64,000 nt of DNA, taken from contig NZ_CP080647.1 of the NCBI RefSeq assembly GCF_019599145.1, positions 6,572,001 through 6,636,000 on the forward strand, given 5' to 3'. Each line of letters opens with the position of its first letter. Positions within the stretch are counted from its first letter, which is position 1. Both the position numbers and the translations under genes were made by a program. The stretch is from Streptomyces akebiae (GTDB taxonomy: Bacteria > Actinomycetota > Actinomycetes > Streptomycetales > Streptomycetaceae). The notes beneath the pieces are model-generated. The model did not search any database. It had not been told where the DNA came from and saw only the letters and a list, made by a program, of their open reading frames with translations. Positions 25,999-34,462 of this stretch are shown here, in pieces.

Positions 25999-28233
25999 AT
26001 GACCGAAGTCAACCGGCCACCCCGACGGGGAGGCTGGACCCGGTTCGTGACCGCCCGTCCCCGGCTCTCCCTGCTCGTCGCCCTGGTGCTCACCGCCCTC
26101 GCGGTCGTCGCGGGCAGCGATGTGGCCGACCGTCTCGGCAGCGGCGGCTGGGAGGACCCGGCCGCCCAGTCCACCTACGCGACCAAGGCCCTGGAACGCG
26201 AGTTCCCCGACTCCCAGCCGAACTTCCTGCTGCTGGTCGACGCCGGCGAGGCCTCGGTAGACGACCCGGCCGTCGCCGCCGAGGCGAGGAAGCTGACCGA
26301 GCGGCTGGCCGCCGAGAAGGGCGTCACGGGGGTCGGCTCCTACTGGCGGACGGGCGCCCCGACCCTGCGCTCGGAGGACGGAAGCGAGGCGCTGATAGCG
26401 GCCCGCCTCACCGGCGACGACACGGCCGTGAACAAGACCCTGGACCGCATCGCCCCCGAACTCCGCGGCACGCACGGGCCGGTGGACGTCAAGGTCGGCG
26501 GCATCCTCGCCGTGCGCCACGAGATGCAGACGATCATCCAGGAAGACCTGCTGCGGGCCGAGATGATCGCCCTGCCGGTGACCCTCGTCCTGCTGGTCAT
26601 GGTCTTCGGCAGCGCGGTCGCCGCCCTGCTGCCGCTCGGCGTGGGCATCGTCGCGATCCTCGGCACCAACGCGATCCTGCGCGGCCTCACCGAGGTCACC
26701 GACGTCTCGGTCTTCGCCCTGAACCTCACCACGGCCATGGGTCTGGGCCTCGCGATCGACTACGCCCTGTTCATCGTGCGCCGCTTCCGTGAGGAACTGT
26801 CCACCGGCGCCGACTCCCTGACGGCAGTCGCCACCACCCTGCGCACGGCCGGCCGCACGGTCCTCTTCTCCGCCCTCACGGTCGCCGTCTCCCTGGCCGC
26901 GATGATGGTCTTCCCGCAGTACTTCCTGAAGTCCTTCGCCTACGCGGGCATCGCGGTGGTCCTCCTGGCGGCGGCAGCGGCCCTGATCCTCCTCCCGGCG
27001 GCGCTCGTCCTCCTGGGCGACCGCGTCAACGCCCTGGACCTGCGCAAGCTGTTCAAGCGACGCAAGGCGCAGAGCGGGGGCGGTGACTCCCCGGACGTGG
27101 AGGAGGGCGCCGCCTGGGGCCGGACGGCAGCCCTCGTGATGCGCCGCGCCCCCTACTTCGCCATCGCCACGACCGCCGGTCTGCTCCTCCTCGGCCTCCC
27201 CTTCCTGGGAGTGAAGTTCGGCACGGCCGACGACCGCCAGCTCCCCGCCACCGCCGAGTCGCACGTCGTCCAACAGCACCTCCGCGAGGGCTTCCCGGGC
27301 ACTCCCGGAGGCGGTCTGGAGGTCCTGGCGGAAGGCGAGGCGACGAAGGCGGAGTACGCCGCCTACAAGGAGCGGCTGGCGGACCTCCCCGAGGTGCTCC
27401 GGGTGGAGGGGCCCCTGGTCGAGGGCGACTGGGCCTACTTCACCGTGCAGCCGAAGGGCGAGGCGGTCGACGAGGGCGCGCAGCGTCTGGTGGAGGACAT
27501 CCGGGCCATGGACGCCCCGTTCGACACTTCGGTGACGGGCACGGCGGCGGTCCTGGTCGACACCAAGGCGGCCATAGGGGACGGTCTCCCCTGGGCCCTC
27601 TCCTTCATCGCGATCGTCACCCTGATCCTGGTCTTCCTCCTCACCGGAAGCGTGCTCATCCCCCTCCAGGCGGTCCTGCTGAACGCCCTCAGCCTGACGG
27701 CGATGTTCGGCGCGCTGGTGTGGGTCTTCCAGGACGGCCATCTCTCCGGCCTGCTCGCCTTCACCAGCCCCGGCTCCATAGAGACGACCCTGCCGGTCCT
27801 GATGTTCTGCGTGGCCTTCGGGCTCTCCATGGACTACGGCGTGTTCCTGCTCTCCCGCATCAAGGAGGAGTACGACCACACGGGCGACCACACCGCCTCT
27901 GTCCGCTTCGGGCTCCAGCGCACCGGAGGCCTGATCACCGCCGCCGCCGTCATCCTCGCCGTTGTCATGATCGCCATAGGCACATCCCGGGTCACCAACA
28001 CCAAGATGCTCGGGCTCGGCATAGCCCTCGCCGTCCTGATGGACGCCATGGTCATCCGCAGCCTCCTGGTCCCCGCGGTCATGCGCCTCACGGGCCGTGC
28101 GACGTGGTGGGCCCCGGCCCCGCTGAGGCGGTTCCACGAGCGGTTCGGCCTGAGCGAGGGGGAGTCGACCCCTGCACCGGAGCCCAGCGCCGAGCCGAAA
28201 CCGGAGCCGGTCGCCACCCATTCCGGCTCCTGA
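25999..28233 (+). CDS. MMPL-family (RND) membrane transporter
   Basis: 744 residues with the duplicated MMPL architecture. One helix near residue 20-40 (LSLLVALVLTALAVVAG) precedes a periplasmic domain, then five helices (~185-340, with TTAMGLGLAIDYALFIVRRF carrying the proton-relay Asp/Tyr motif). The pattern repeats in the second half with SFGLSMDYGVFLLSRIKEE. Such proteins export lipids, siderophores or drugs using proton motive force. The C-terminal tail is Pro/Glu-rich. The ATG at 25999 lies in the divergent control region with a TetR regulator. The substrate cannot be predicted. Confidence 0.93.
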   Translation: MTEVNRPPRRGGWTRFVTARPRLSLLVALVLTALAVVAGSDVADRLGSGGWEDPAAQSTYATKALEREFPDSQPNFLLLVDAGEASVDDPAVAAEARKLTERLAAEKGVTGVGSYWRTGAPTLRSEDGSEALIAARLTGDDTAVNKTLDRIAPELRGTHGPVDVKVGGILAVRHEMQTIIQEDLLRAEMIALPVTLVLLVMVFGSAVAALLPLGVGIVAILGTNAILRGLTEVTDVSVFALNLTTAMGLGLAIDYALFIVRRFREELSTGADSLTAVATTLRTAGRTVLFSALTVAVSLAAMMVFPQYFLKSFAYAGIAVVLLAAAAALILLPAALVLLGDRVNALDLRKLFKRRKAQSGGGDSPDVEEGAAWGRTAALVMRRAPYFAIATTAGLLLLGLPFLGVKFGTADDRQLPATAESHVVQQHLREGFPGTPGGGLEVLAEGEATKAEYAAYKERLADLPEVLRVEGPLVEGDWAYFTVQPKGEAVDEGAQRLVEDIRAMDAPFDTSVTGTAAVLVDTKAAIGDGLPWALSFIAIVTLILVFLLTGSVLIPLQAVLLNALSLTAMFGALVWVFQDGHLSGLLAFTSPGSIETTLPVLMFCVAFGLSMDYGVFLLSRIKEEYDHTGDHTASVRFGLQRTGGLITAAAVILAVVMIAIGTSRVTNTKMLGLGIALAVLMDAMVIRSLLVPAVMRLTGRATWWAPAPLRRFHERFGLSEGESTPAPEPSAEPKPEPVATHSGS

Positions 28234-28252
28234 AGCCGCAGGCCATTCAGGA

Positions 28253-28276
28253 GCGCGGGGAACTGCGCGACCAGCC
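28253..28276. repeat. Intergenic repeat, copy 1 (24 bp shared with 30606-30629)
   Basis: These 24 bases, around GCGCGGGGAACTGCGCGACC, are identical to 30606-30629. Both copies lie in noncoding DNA and both are followed by short GGGGC/GCCCC hairpins. Similar sequences are common between Streptomyces genes, from memory. No protein is encoded. Confidence 0.85.
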
Positions 28277-28301
28277 CCCACCGGACGGACGCTCGGGGCC
28301 A

Positions 28302-28318
28302 AAGGGGCGCAGCCCCTT
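28302..28318 (+). terminator. Short GC-rich hairpin after the MMPL gene
   Basis: AAGGGGC (28302-28308) and GCCCCTT (28312-28318) around GCA, 69 bases after the exporter stop. It is part of the intergenic repeat block described separately. Confidence 0.6.
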
Positions 28319-28441
28319 GGTGGTGGTGGGGGGAAAGGATGGGTGAGGGCGGCGGAGGCGAGAGAGAACCCCACGCACCGACAGTGCGATGCTGGCCGGG
28401 GCCGGCAGTGATCACCGGCCGCGAATCGAAGGGTGGGGCAC

Positions 28442-29485
28442 ATGCGCGCAGTCGTGTTCGAGCAGTTCGGAGAGGCGGCGACGGTAAGAGACGTCCCGAC
28501 CCCCACCCCGGCCTCCCACGGCGTCGTCGTCCGGGTCGAGGCGACCGGTCTCTGCCGCAGCGACTGGCACGGCTGGCAGGGCCACGACCCGGACATCGTG
28601 CTCCCGCACGTCCCCGGCCATGAACTGGCCGGGGTCGTGGAGGCCACCGGCGCGGCGGTGACGGGCTGGCGCCCCGGGGATCGGGTCACCGTTCCGTTCG
28701 TGTGCGCCTGCGGCACCTGCGCCGCGTGCGCGGCCGGTGACCAACAGGTGTGCGAGCGGCAGACACAGCCGGGCTTCACTCACTGGGGCTCGTTCGCCCA
28801 GTACGTCGCCCTGGACCATGCCGACGTGAACCTGGTGGCGCTGCCCGACGAGCTGTCGTACGGCACGGCGGCCTCCCTCGGCTGTCGCTTCGCCACGGCC
28901 TTCCGCGCGGTGGTGGCGCAGGGCCGCGTCGCGGCGGGGGAGTGGGTCGCCGTGCACGGCTGCGGCGGGGTGGGCCTCTCCGCGGTGATGGTGGCGGCGG
29001 CGTCCGGAGCCCGTGTGATCGCCGTCGACGTATCGCCCCGGGCTCTGGACCTGGCCCGGAAGTTCGGGGCGACGCACTGCGTGGACGCCTCGGCGGTCGA
29101 GGACACGGCCGAAGCGGTCCGCGACCTCACCGGCGGCGGCGCCCACCTCTCCCTGGACGCGCTCGGTGCCCCGGCCACCTGCGCGGCCTCCGTCAACGGC
29201 CTCCGCCGCCGGGGCCGCCACATCCAGGTGGGGCTGCTTCCCTCCGAGACGGGCACCACCCCCGTCCCCATGGCCCGCGCGATCGCCCTGGAGCTGGAAC
29301 TCCTGGGCAGCCACGGCATGGCGGCCCACGCCTACCCCACGATGCTGAAGCTGGTGGAAGCGGGCGTCCTGCGCCCCGACCTCCTGGTGACCGCGACGAT
29401 CGGGCTGGACGCGGCCCCGGCCGCGCTCGCCGCGATGGGCACGGCGCCCGGCAGCGGAGTGACGGTCATAGAACCGTGGAGCTGA
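28442..29485 (+). CDS. Zinc-dependent alcohol dehydrogenase (MDR family)
   Basis: 347 residues from the ATG at 28442, with GGTGGGG upstream. Catalytic zinc ligands are Cys38 ([10 protein letters not shown]) and the GHE motif ([10 protein letters not shown], ~60). Four structural-zinc cysteines occur in [18 protein letters not shown] Rossmann NAD(P) motif is in [17 protein letters not shown]. It oxidises an alcohol or reduces an aldehyde; the substrate is unknown. The last 20 bases overlap, tail to tail, the end of a GNAT gene on the other strand. Confidence 0.92.
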   Translation: MRAVVFEQFGEAATVRDVPTPTPASHGVVVRVEATGLCRSDWHGWQGHDPDIVLPHVPGHELAGVVEATGAAVTGWRPGDRVTVPFVCACGTCAACAAGDQQVCERQTQPGFTHWGSFAQYVALDHADVNLVALPDELSYGTAASLGCRFATAFRAVVAQGRVAAGEWVAVHGCGGVGLSAVMVAAASGARVIAVDVSPRALDLARKFGATHCVDASAVEDTAEAVRDLTGGGAHLSLDALGAPATCAASVNGLRRRGRHIQVGLLPSETGTTPVPMARAIALELELLGSHGMAAHAYPTMLKLVEAGVLRPDLLVTATIGLDAAPAALAAMGTAPGSGVTVIEPWS

Positions 29486-30086
29486 TGTCCCCTCGCCCGT
29501 CGCCCCGACCGTTACCCCGCCCGTCCTCGGGCCACCCCCGATGCGCGGCCCACTCCGGCGCGAGCACCGACATCCGCACGGCGTCGATCCACCGCCCGTC
29601 CTGCCACAGCGTCTGCCGCTCGACTCCCTCGGCCACGAACCCGACCTTCTCGTAGGCGCGCCGGGCCCGGGGGTTGTGGGTGAAGACGTACAACGACACG
29701 CGGTGCAGCCCGAGGCCCTCGAAGGCATGCCCGACCGTCAGCCGCACGGCCTCCGTGCCCAGTCCCTTGTTCCGCCCACCGGGCCCGATCAGAACCCGGA
29801 AGCAGCAGCTGCGGTTGGCCTCGTCCCACTCATGGAGCACGGTCTCACCCACCAACTCACCGCTCGCCCGGTCCACGATGCCGAGGTCGAGCCGGTCGTT
29901 CTGCTCACTGCGGCTGCCGTACCAGGCGCGCAGCCGGTCCGCCCCGAACTCCTCGGTCGCGCTGCCGGTGAGGCGGACGACCTCCGGGTCGGCCAGGATC
30001 CGTGCCATCACGGTCGCGTCGTCCTCGGCGAACGGCCGCAGTACGGCCCTCTCACCGGTGAGCACTGGTTTGATGGAAAAACTCAT
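29466..30086 (-). CDS. GNAT-family N-acetyltransferase (RimJ/RimL type)
   Basis: 206 residues. The RimJ/RimL-like acetyl-CoA motif appears as [23 protein letters not shown], followed by [26 protein letters not shown] and [15 protein letters not shown]. The last ~15 residues are a Gly/Arg/Asp tail. It acetylates an amino group on a protein N-terminus or small molecule. It is transcribed away from the small HTH gene on its right and overlaps the alcohol dehydrogenase end by 20 bases. Confidence 0.92.
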   Translation of the reverse strand: MSFSIKPVLTGERAVLRPFAEDDATVMARILADPEVVRLTGSATEEFGADRLRAWYGSRSEQNDRLDLGIVDRASGELVGETVLHEWDEANRSCCFRVLIGPGGRNKGLGTEAVRLTVGHAFEGLGLHRVSLYVFTHNPRARRAYEKVGFVAEGVERQTLWQDGRWIDAVRMSVLAPEWAAHRGWPEDGRGNGRGDGRGDISSTVL

Positions 30087-30155
30087 CCCCGGATCCTCGA
30101 CAGCCGAGGACCCGGGGACAAGTGAATAAGCGAAGCGACGAAGAGCGGGACCGAC

Positions 30156-30359
30156 TCACTCGATCCTGCGCCCCCGGTTGCCCGGTCTGGAGGCGACCCA
30201 GGCGCGGATGGTGTCGGCGTACCAGTAGGGCTTGCCGCCCTCCACCTGGTCCGGGGGCGGCAGCAGCCCGTGTTTGCGGTACGAGCGGACGGTGTCGGGC
30301 TGCACACGGATGTGCGCCGCGATGTCCTTGTACGACCAGAGAGGTCGGTCGGTCGTCAT
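30156..30359 (-). CDS. Small helix-turn-helix protein (MerR/excisionase-like)
   Basis: 67 residues from the ATG at 30359, with a strong GGGAGGTG ribosome site. The whole protein is one winged HTH: WSYKDIAAHIRVQPDTVRSYRKHGLLPPP, then KPYWYADTIRAWVASRPGNRG. This is the DNA-binding form seen in AlpA/excisionase and truncated MerR proteins. No integrase is near, so a regulatory role is more likely than excision. The upstream region has five GTGAC motifs with regular spacing. Confidence 0.88.
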   Translation of the reverse strand: MTTDRPLWSYKDIAAHIRVQPDTVRSYRKHGLLPPPDQVEGGKPYWYADTIRAWVASRPGNRGRRIE

Positions 30360-30494
30360 CAGTGGCACCTCCCTGCGCGCACCACGGCGGCGGCCGGGAA
30401 GACCGTAGAGGGCGCCGGGCACTGCGCTGGCGATCAGAAGCCTGTGCCCGGTCAACGACCGTGAGTGATCGGCGAGAGCGCCCGTGGGGCACGT

Positions 30495-30559
30495 GTGACG
30501 AAACCCCCGCGTACGCGTGACAGACGTGACAGGGATGTGTTCTTTGTGACACAAGTGAC
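30495..30559. promoter_or_regulatory. Five GTGAC motifs with 9-bp pair spacing
   Basis: GTGAC occurs at 30495, 30517, 30526, 30546 and 30555. The last four form two pairs, each with starts 9 bp apart, the pairs 29 bp apart. This is well above chance for 65 bases and lies 136-200 bases upstream of the small HTH gene, so it may be its operator region. Confidence 0.5.
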
Positions 30560-30605
30560 GAATTGGAATGCCCCGTAACGAGGGGGGCAGCCTCGCCCTC
30601 AAGGG

Positions 30606-30629
30606 GCGCGGGGAACTGCGCGACCAGCC
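30606..30629. repeat. Intergenic repeat, copy 2
   Basis: Identical over 24 bases to 28253-28276 in the same orientation, and likewise noncoding. It is followed at 30660-30690 by a CCCGCCCCCTTGCGGG-type hairpin, downstream of the inositol-locus isomerase stop. Confidence 0.85.
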
Positions 30630-30691
30630 ACGAGGAACGTCGCAGCCTCGAACGCTCCGCAGCCCCCGCCCCCTTGCGGGCAGGTCAACCT

Positions 30692-31609
30692 CTACGCCCC
30701 GCAGGACCTCAGGAACGCCCTGGTCCGCTGGGCGATCGGCAGCGGAGCGTCCGGCTCGCACGGATACATGTCCTGCTCGACGATGGCGAACAGGTCCACG
30801 TCCAGCTTCGCGGCGGCGGCCAGCACCGGCCCCAGCTCGGGCACGCCCTTGGGCGGCTCGCACATCACACCCTTGGCCACGGCCGGGCCGAACGGGATCT
30901 CGTTCGCGCGGACGTCGGCCAGGATCTCGGGGTCGACCTGCTTGAGGTGCAGATACCCGATGCGCTCACCGTAGGTCTCGATCAGCTTGACGCTGTCGCC
31001 GCCGCAGTAGGCGTAGTGCCCGGTGTCGAGGCAGAGCGAGACCACGGAGGAGTCGGTGCCGTCCAGGAAGCGGACGACGTTCTCCTCGCTGTCGATGTGG
31101 GTGTCGGCGTGCGGGTGGACGACGATCTGGAGGCCGTACTTCTCCCGCACCTCCCGTCCGAGCCGCTCGGTCAGCTGCGTGAGGTGCCGCCACTGCTCGA
31201 CGGTCAGTTCGCTGGGCTCCAGCACCTTGCCCGTCTTGTCGTCCCGCCAGAACGACGGGATGACGACGAGGTGCTTGGCTCCCATGGCCTGTGCGAGGAC
31301 CGCGTTGTCGGCCACGTGCGCCCAGGTCTTCTCCCAGACGTCCGGACCGTGGTGCAACCCGGTGAAGACCGTGCCGGCCGACACTTTCAGGCCGCGTTTG
31401 GCCGTCTCCTCGGCGAGGACCGCCGGATCGGTCGGCAGATAGCCGTAGGGGCCCAGCTCGATCCACTCGTAGCCGGAAGCGGCGACCTCGTCGAGGAAGC
31501 GCTGCCAGGGGACCTGCTGGGGGTCGTCGGGGAACCAGACGCCCCAGGAGTCGGGCGCCGAGCCGACTCGGATGCGCGAGAGTGAGGACTGAGGAGACAA
31601 CGACGTCAT
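30692..31609 (-). CDS. Sugar phosphate isomerase/epimerase of the inositol locus (IolE/IolH-like TIM barrel)
   Basis: 305 residues of the xylose-isomerase-like TIM barrel fold. Typical segments are VGSAPDSWGVWFPDD, SGYEWIELGPYGYLPTD, LQIVVHPHADTHIDSEENV, SLCLDTGHYAYCGGDS and GYLHLKQVDPEIL, with His/Glu/Asp metal ligands. In inositol clusters such enzymes dehydrate 2-keto-inositol (IolE) or isomerise inosose (IolI/IolH); which applies cannot be settled here. It is divergent from iolC across a shared symmetric operator. No ribosome site precedes the ATG at 31609, so a leaderless transcript is possible. Confidence 0.88.
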   Translation of the reverse strand: MTSLSPQSSLSRIRVGSAPDSWGVWFPDDPQQVPWQRFLDEVAASGYEWIELGPYGYLPTDPAVLAEETAKRGLKVSAGTVFTGLHHGPDVWEKTWAHVADNAVLAQAMGAKHLVVIPSFWRDDKTGKVLEPSELTVEQWRHLTQLTERLGREVREKYGLQIVVHPHADTHIDSEENVVRFLDGTDSSVVSLCLDTGHYAYCGGDSVKLIETYGERIGYLHLKQVDPEILADVRANEIPFGPAVAKGVMCEPPKGVPELGPVLAAAAKLDVDLFAIVEQDMYPCEPDAPLPIAQRTRAFLRSCGA

Positions 31610-31640
31610 GGGAGTCAGCTTCAGCCTCGAAGCCTGAGGG

Positions 31641-31680
31641 TGTCAATAGGTAGTCCGAATGTCTGGACAAAGTATTGACA
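31641..31680. promoter_or_regulatory. Symmetric operator/divergent promoter of the inositol locus
   Basis: A 40-bp dyad centred at 31660.5. Outer arms are TGTCAATA (31641-31648) and TATTGACA (31673-31680); inner arms GTCC (31653) and GGAC (31665) share the same centre. The right arm contains TTGACA (31675-31680), which with TAGACC at 31699-31704 (18-bp spacer) makes a good iolC promoter. The left arm gives a mirrored TTGACA toward the isomerase gene. A dimeric or tetrameric regulator here could control both sides. Confidence 0.78.
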
Positions 31681-31735
31681 GGGTCGCTCCGACGGGACTA
31701 GACCTTGACGGGAACCGGCGCGTGAAGGGAACTCG

Positions 31736-32686
31736 ATGGCGTACGACCTGATCACCATGGGGCGGATCGGTGTGGATCTCTACCCGTTGCAGACGGGGGT
31801 CCCGCTGCCGCAGGTGACGTCCTTCGGGAAGTTCCTCGGCGGCTCGGCGACGAACGTCGCGGTGGCCGCGTCCCGTCTCGGCCGCTCCACCGCCGTCATC
31901 ACCCGCACCGGTGAGGACCCCTTCGGCGACTACCTCCACCAGGCGCTGCGCGACTTCGGCGTGGACGACCGCTGGGTCACCCCGGTCCCGGGCCTCGCGA
32001 CCCCGATCACCTTCTGCGAGGTCTTCCCGCCGGACGACTTTCCGCTCTACTTCTACCGGCGCCCCAAGGCCCCGGACCTGGAGATCGACGCCCACGAGCT
32101 GGACCTCGACGCCATCGCGGCCGCCCGGATCTTCTGGGTGACCGGCACGGGCCTGAGCGAGGAGCCCAGCCGTACGGCGACGCTCGCCGCGCTCGCCCAC
32201 CGGGCCAGGGCGGGCACGACGGTCTTCGACCTCGACTGGCGCCCCATGTTCTGGTCCGACCCGGCCGAGGCCCGCCCCTTCTACGAGGAGGCCCTGCGGC
32301 ACACCACCGTCGCCGTCGGCAACCTGGACGAGGTCGAGGTCGCCACCGGTGTACGCGAGCCGCAGGCCGCCGCCCGCGCCCTGCTCGACGCCGGAGTCGA
32401 ACTGGCGGTCGTCAAGCAGGGGCCGAAGGGTGTCCTCGCGGTCAACGCCAAGGGCGAGTCCGCCGAGGTCCCGCCCCTGCCCGTCGACGTCCTCAACGGC
32501 CTCGGTGCCGGTGACGCCTTCGGCGGTTCCCTCTGCCACGGCCTGCTCGAAGGCTGGGACCTGGAGAAGATCATGCGGTACGCCAACGCGGCCGGCGCGA
32601 TCGTCGCCTCCCGCCTGGAGTGCTCCTCCGCGATGCCGACCGTGGAAGAGATCGAGACAGCGGTCGCGGCGGGAGCGGTGCTGTGA
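31736..32686 (+). CDS. iolC: 5-dehydro-2-deoxygluconokinase IolC (PfkB family)
   Basis: 316 residues; phosphorylates 5-keto-2-deoxy-gluconate in inositol breakdown. PfkB features include LGGSATNVAVAASRLGRSTAVITRTGEDPFG near the N-terminus and NGLGAGDAFGGSLCHGLLEGW near the C-terminus with the catalytic Asp. The start YDLITMGRIGVDLYPLQTG is characteristic of IolC. The ATG at 31736 has an AAGGGA site, about 30 bases after a TTGACA/TAGACC promoter. The stop overlaps the next gene by four bases (GTGA). Confidence 0.93.
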   Translation: MAYDLITMGRIGVDLYPLQTGVPLPQVTSFGKFLGGSATNVAVAASRLGRSTAVITRTGEDPFGDYLHQALRDFGVDDRWVTPVPGLATPITFCEVFPPDDFPLYFYRRPKAPDLEIDAHELDLDAIAAARIFWVTGTGLSEEPSRTATLAALAHRARAGTTVFDLDWRPMFWSDPAEARPFYEEALRHTTVAVGNLDEVEVATGVREPQAAARALLDAGVELAVVKQGPKGVLAVNAKGESAEVPPLPVDVLNGLGAGDAFGGSLCHGLLEGWDLEKIMRYANAAGAIVASRLECSSAMPTVEEIETAVAAGAVL

Positions 32687-33606
32687 CCGCCACCCGCCCG
32701 GCAGGTCGCCTCGGACCCGTCGGCCCCATCGACGTCTCCGCCCTCGTCCGCACCCGGGTCCACCACCCCGAGGCGATCGCCGAGGCCGCCGCCCGCCGTA
32801 TCCGGCGCCCCCTGATCGGTGACTCCGGCCGGCTGATGATCGTCGCCGCCGACCACCCGGCCCGTGGCGCTCTCTCCGTGGGTGACCGCAAGCTCGCCAT
32901 GGCGAACCGCGCCGACCTCCTCGAACGACTGTGCCTGGCCCTGTCCCGCCCCGGCGTGGACGGCGTCCTCGCGACCGCCGACATCCTCGACGACCTGCTC
33001 CTCCTCGGCGCCCTCGACGGCAAGGTCGTCATGGGCTCGATGAACCGGGGCGGCCTGGCGGGCGCCAGCTTCGAACTGGACGACCGCTTCACCGGCCACC
33101 GCCCCGAGGACATGGAGCGCCTCGGCTTCGACGCCGGCAAGCTCCTGCTGCGCGTCGACTACGACGACCCCGGCTCCCTCACCACCCTGGAGTCCACCGC
33201 CCGTGCCGTGGACGCCATGGCCGAGCGCCGACTCCCCGTGTTCGTCGAGCCGTTCATCAGCCGCCGCGACCCGGCCACCGGCAAGGTCAGGAACGACCTG
33301 AGCGCCGAAGCGGTCACCAAGTCGATCGCCATAGCGGCCGGGCTCGGCGGCACCTCGGCGTACACCTGGCTGAAGGTGCCCGTCACCGACAACCCCGACG
33401 ACATGGCCCGCGTCATGGAGACCTCGACGCTGCCCGCCGTCCTGCTCGGCGGCGACGTCGGCGAGGACCAGGAAGGCGCGTACGAGAAGTGGCGCGGCGC
33501 GCTGCAACTGCCCACCGTGCAGGGCCTGGTGGTCGGCCGCTCGTTGCTCTACCCGGCGGACGACGACGTGACCGCCGCCGTGGACACCGCCGTCGGACTG
33601 TTGTGA
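32683..33606 (+). CDS. Cgl0159-family (beta/alpha)8 aldolase-like protein of the inositol locus
   Basis: 307 residues from a GTG at 32683 overlapping the iolC stop. It is a class I aldolase-like TIM barrel (DhnA/LacD-related): LMIVAADHPARGALSVGD, VDGVLATADILDDLLLLGALDGK, VMGSMNRGGLAGASFELDDRF, LPVFVEPFISRR, TYTWLKVPVTDN-type strand and VVGRSLLYP. Actinobacterial inositol clusters carry this protein where others carry iolJ, so it probably cleaves 2-deoxy-5-keto-gluconate 6-phosphate to malonic semialdehyde and dihydroxyacetone phosphate. That assignment is inference from context. Confidence 0.87.
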   Translation: MTATRPAGRLGPVGPIDVSALVRTRVHHPEAIAEAAARRIRRPLIGDSGRLMIVAADHPARGALSVGDRKLAMANRADLLERLCLALSRPGVDGVLATADILDDLLLLGALDGKVVMGSMNRGGLAGASFELDDRFTGHRPEDMERLGFDAGKLLLRVDYDDPGSLTTLESTARAVDAMAERRLPVFVEPFISRRDPATGKVRNDLSAEAVTKSIAIAAGLGGTSAYTWLKVPVTDNPDDMARVMETSTLPAVLLGGDVGEDQEGAYEKWRGALQLPTVQGLVVGRSLLYPADDDVTAAVDTAVGLL

Positions 33607-33613
33607 GGGCCGC

Positions 33614-34462
33614 ATGACACACAAGACCGAGCTGTACGTACCCAAGGGCGCCACCGCGACCGCCCGGTACGCCGTGGACATCGACCCCGAGCGGGCCGGC
33701 TGGACCCACAGCAGCCTGCGCGTCGTGGAGTTGGAGCCGGGCGGCTCGCACACGTTCGCGACCGAGGACAGTGAATGGATCGTGCTGTCCCTGGGCGGCG
33801 GTTGTACGGTTCAGGTGTCGGAGGAACCGGGCAATTCAGACCGTGTCGGGATCACGGAGTTTCAGATCCTGGGCAGGGAGAGCGTGTTCGCCGGAGTCTC
33901 CGACTTCGTGTACGCGCCCCGTGACGCCCGGGTACAGATCGCCTCCGGCGCGGGAGGCCGCTTCGCTTTGGCAGGAGCGAAGTGCGAGCGACGACTCCCC
34001 GCTCGTTACGGCCCCGCGCCGGAGGTCCCCGTGGAGGAACGGGGCAGCGGCACCTGCGCCCGCCAGGTGCGCAACTTCGCCTCCGCCGACGCCTTCGAGT
34101 GCGACAAGCTGATCACCGTCGAGGTCATCACCCCCGGCGGCAACTGGTCCTCGTACCCGCCGCACAAGCACGACGAGAACCGGCCGGGGGAGGAGACCGA
34201 GCTGGAGGAGATCTACTACTTCGAGATCGACGGCCCGCACGGCTTCGGCTACCAGCGGGTGTCGCCCTCCCGCGAGGGCGGCGCCGAGGTGCTCGCCGAG
34301 GTCCGTTCCGGTGACGCGGTGCTCGTACCCGACGGCTGGCACGGCCCGTCCATCGCGCAGCCCGGCCACAGCATGTACTACCTGAACGTGATGGCGGGCC
34401 CCGGCCCCGAGCGGAAGTGGCAGATCTGCTTCCACCCCGACCACACGGAGGGGTACCGATGA
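33614..34462 (+). CDS. iolB: 5-deoxy-glucuronate isomerase IolB
   Basis: 282 residues, usual IolB length. It converts 5-deoxy-glucuronate to 5-keto-2-deoxy-gluconate in the cytoplasm. It is a double cupin protein: LEPGGSHTFATEDSEWIVLSL in the first half; GNWSSYPPHKHDENRPGEETELEEIYYFEID in the second, with the metal-binding His and Glu residues, then DGWHGPSIAQPGHSMYYLNVMAGP. The ATG at 33614 has a GAGGG site. The stop overlaps iolD by four bases (ATGA). Confidence 0.95.
   Translation: MTHKTELYVPKGATATARYAVDIDPERAGWTHSSLRVVELEPGGSHTFATEDSEWIVLSLGGGCTVQVSEEPGNSDRVGITEFQILGRESVFAGVSDFVYAPRDARVQIASGAGGRFALAGAKCERRLPARYGPAPEVPVEERGSGTCARQVRNFASADAFECDKLITVEVITPGGNWSSYPPHKHDENRPGEETELEEIYYFEIDGPHGFGYQRVSPSREGGAEVLAEVRSGDAVLVPDGWHGPSIAQPGHSMYYLNVMAGPGPERKWQICFHPDHTEGYR

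Larger units (their letters stand above)
30360..30691. other. Intergenic region upstream of the small HTH gene
   Basis: About 330 bases without a gene, between the HTH start and the stop of the inositol-locus isomerase. It contains GTGAC iterons at 30495-30559 and the second copy of the 24-bp intergenic repeat at 30606-30629, with a GC-rich hairpin after it. Confidence 0.75.

Noticed and set aside
25966..28779. A 937-codon minus-strand frame
   Set aside because: Antisense to the MMPL gene and part of the dehydrogenase; composition is typical of a shadow frame.
30156..30359. Excisionase of an integrated element
   Set aside because: The fold matches, but no integrase, attachment-site repeat or tRNA gene is present nearby.
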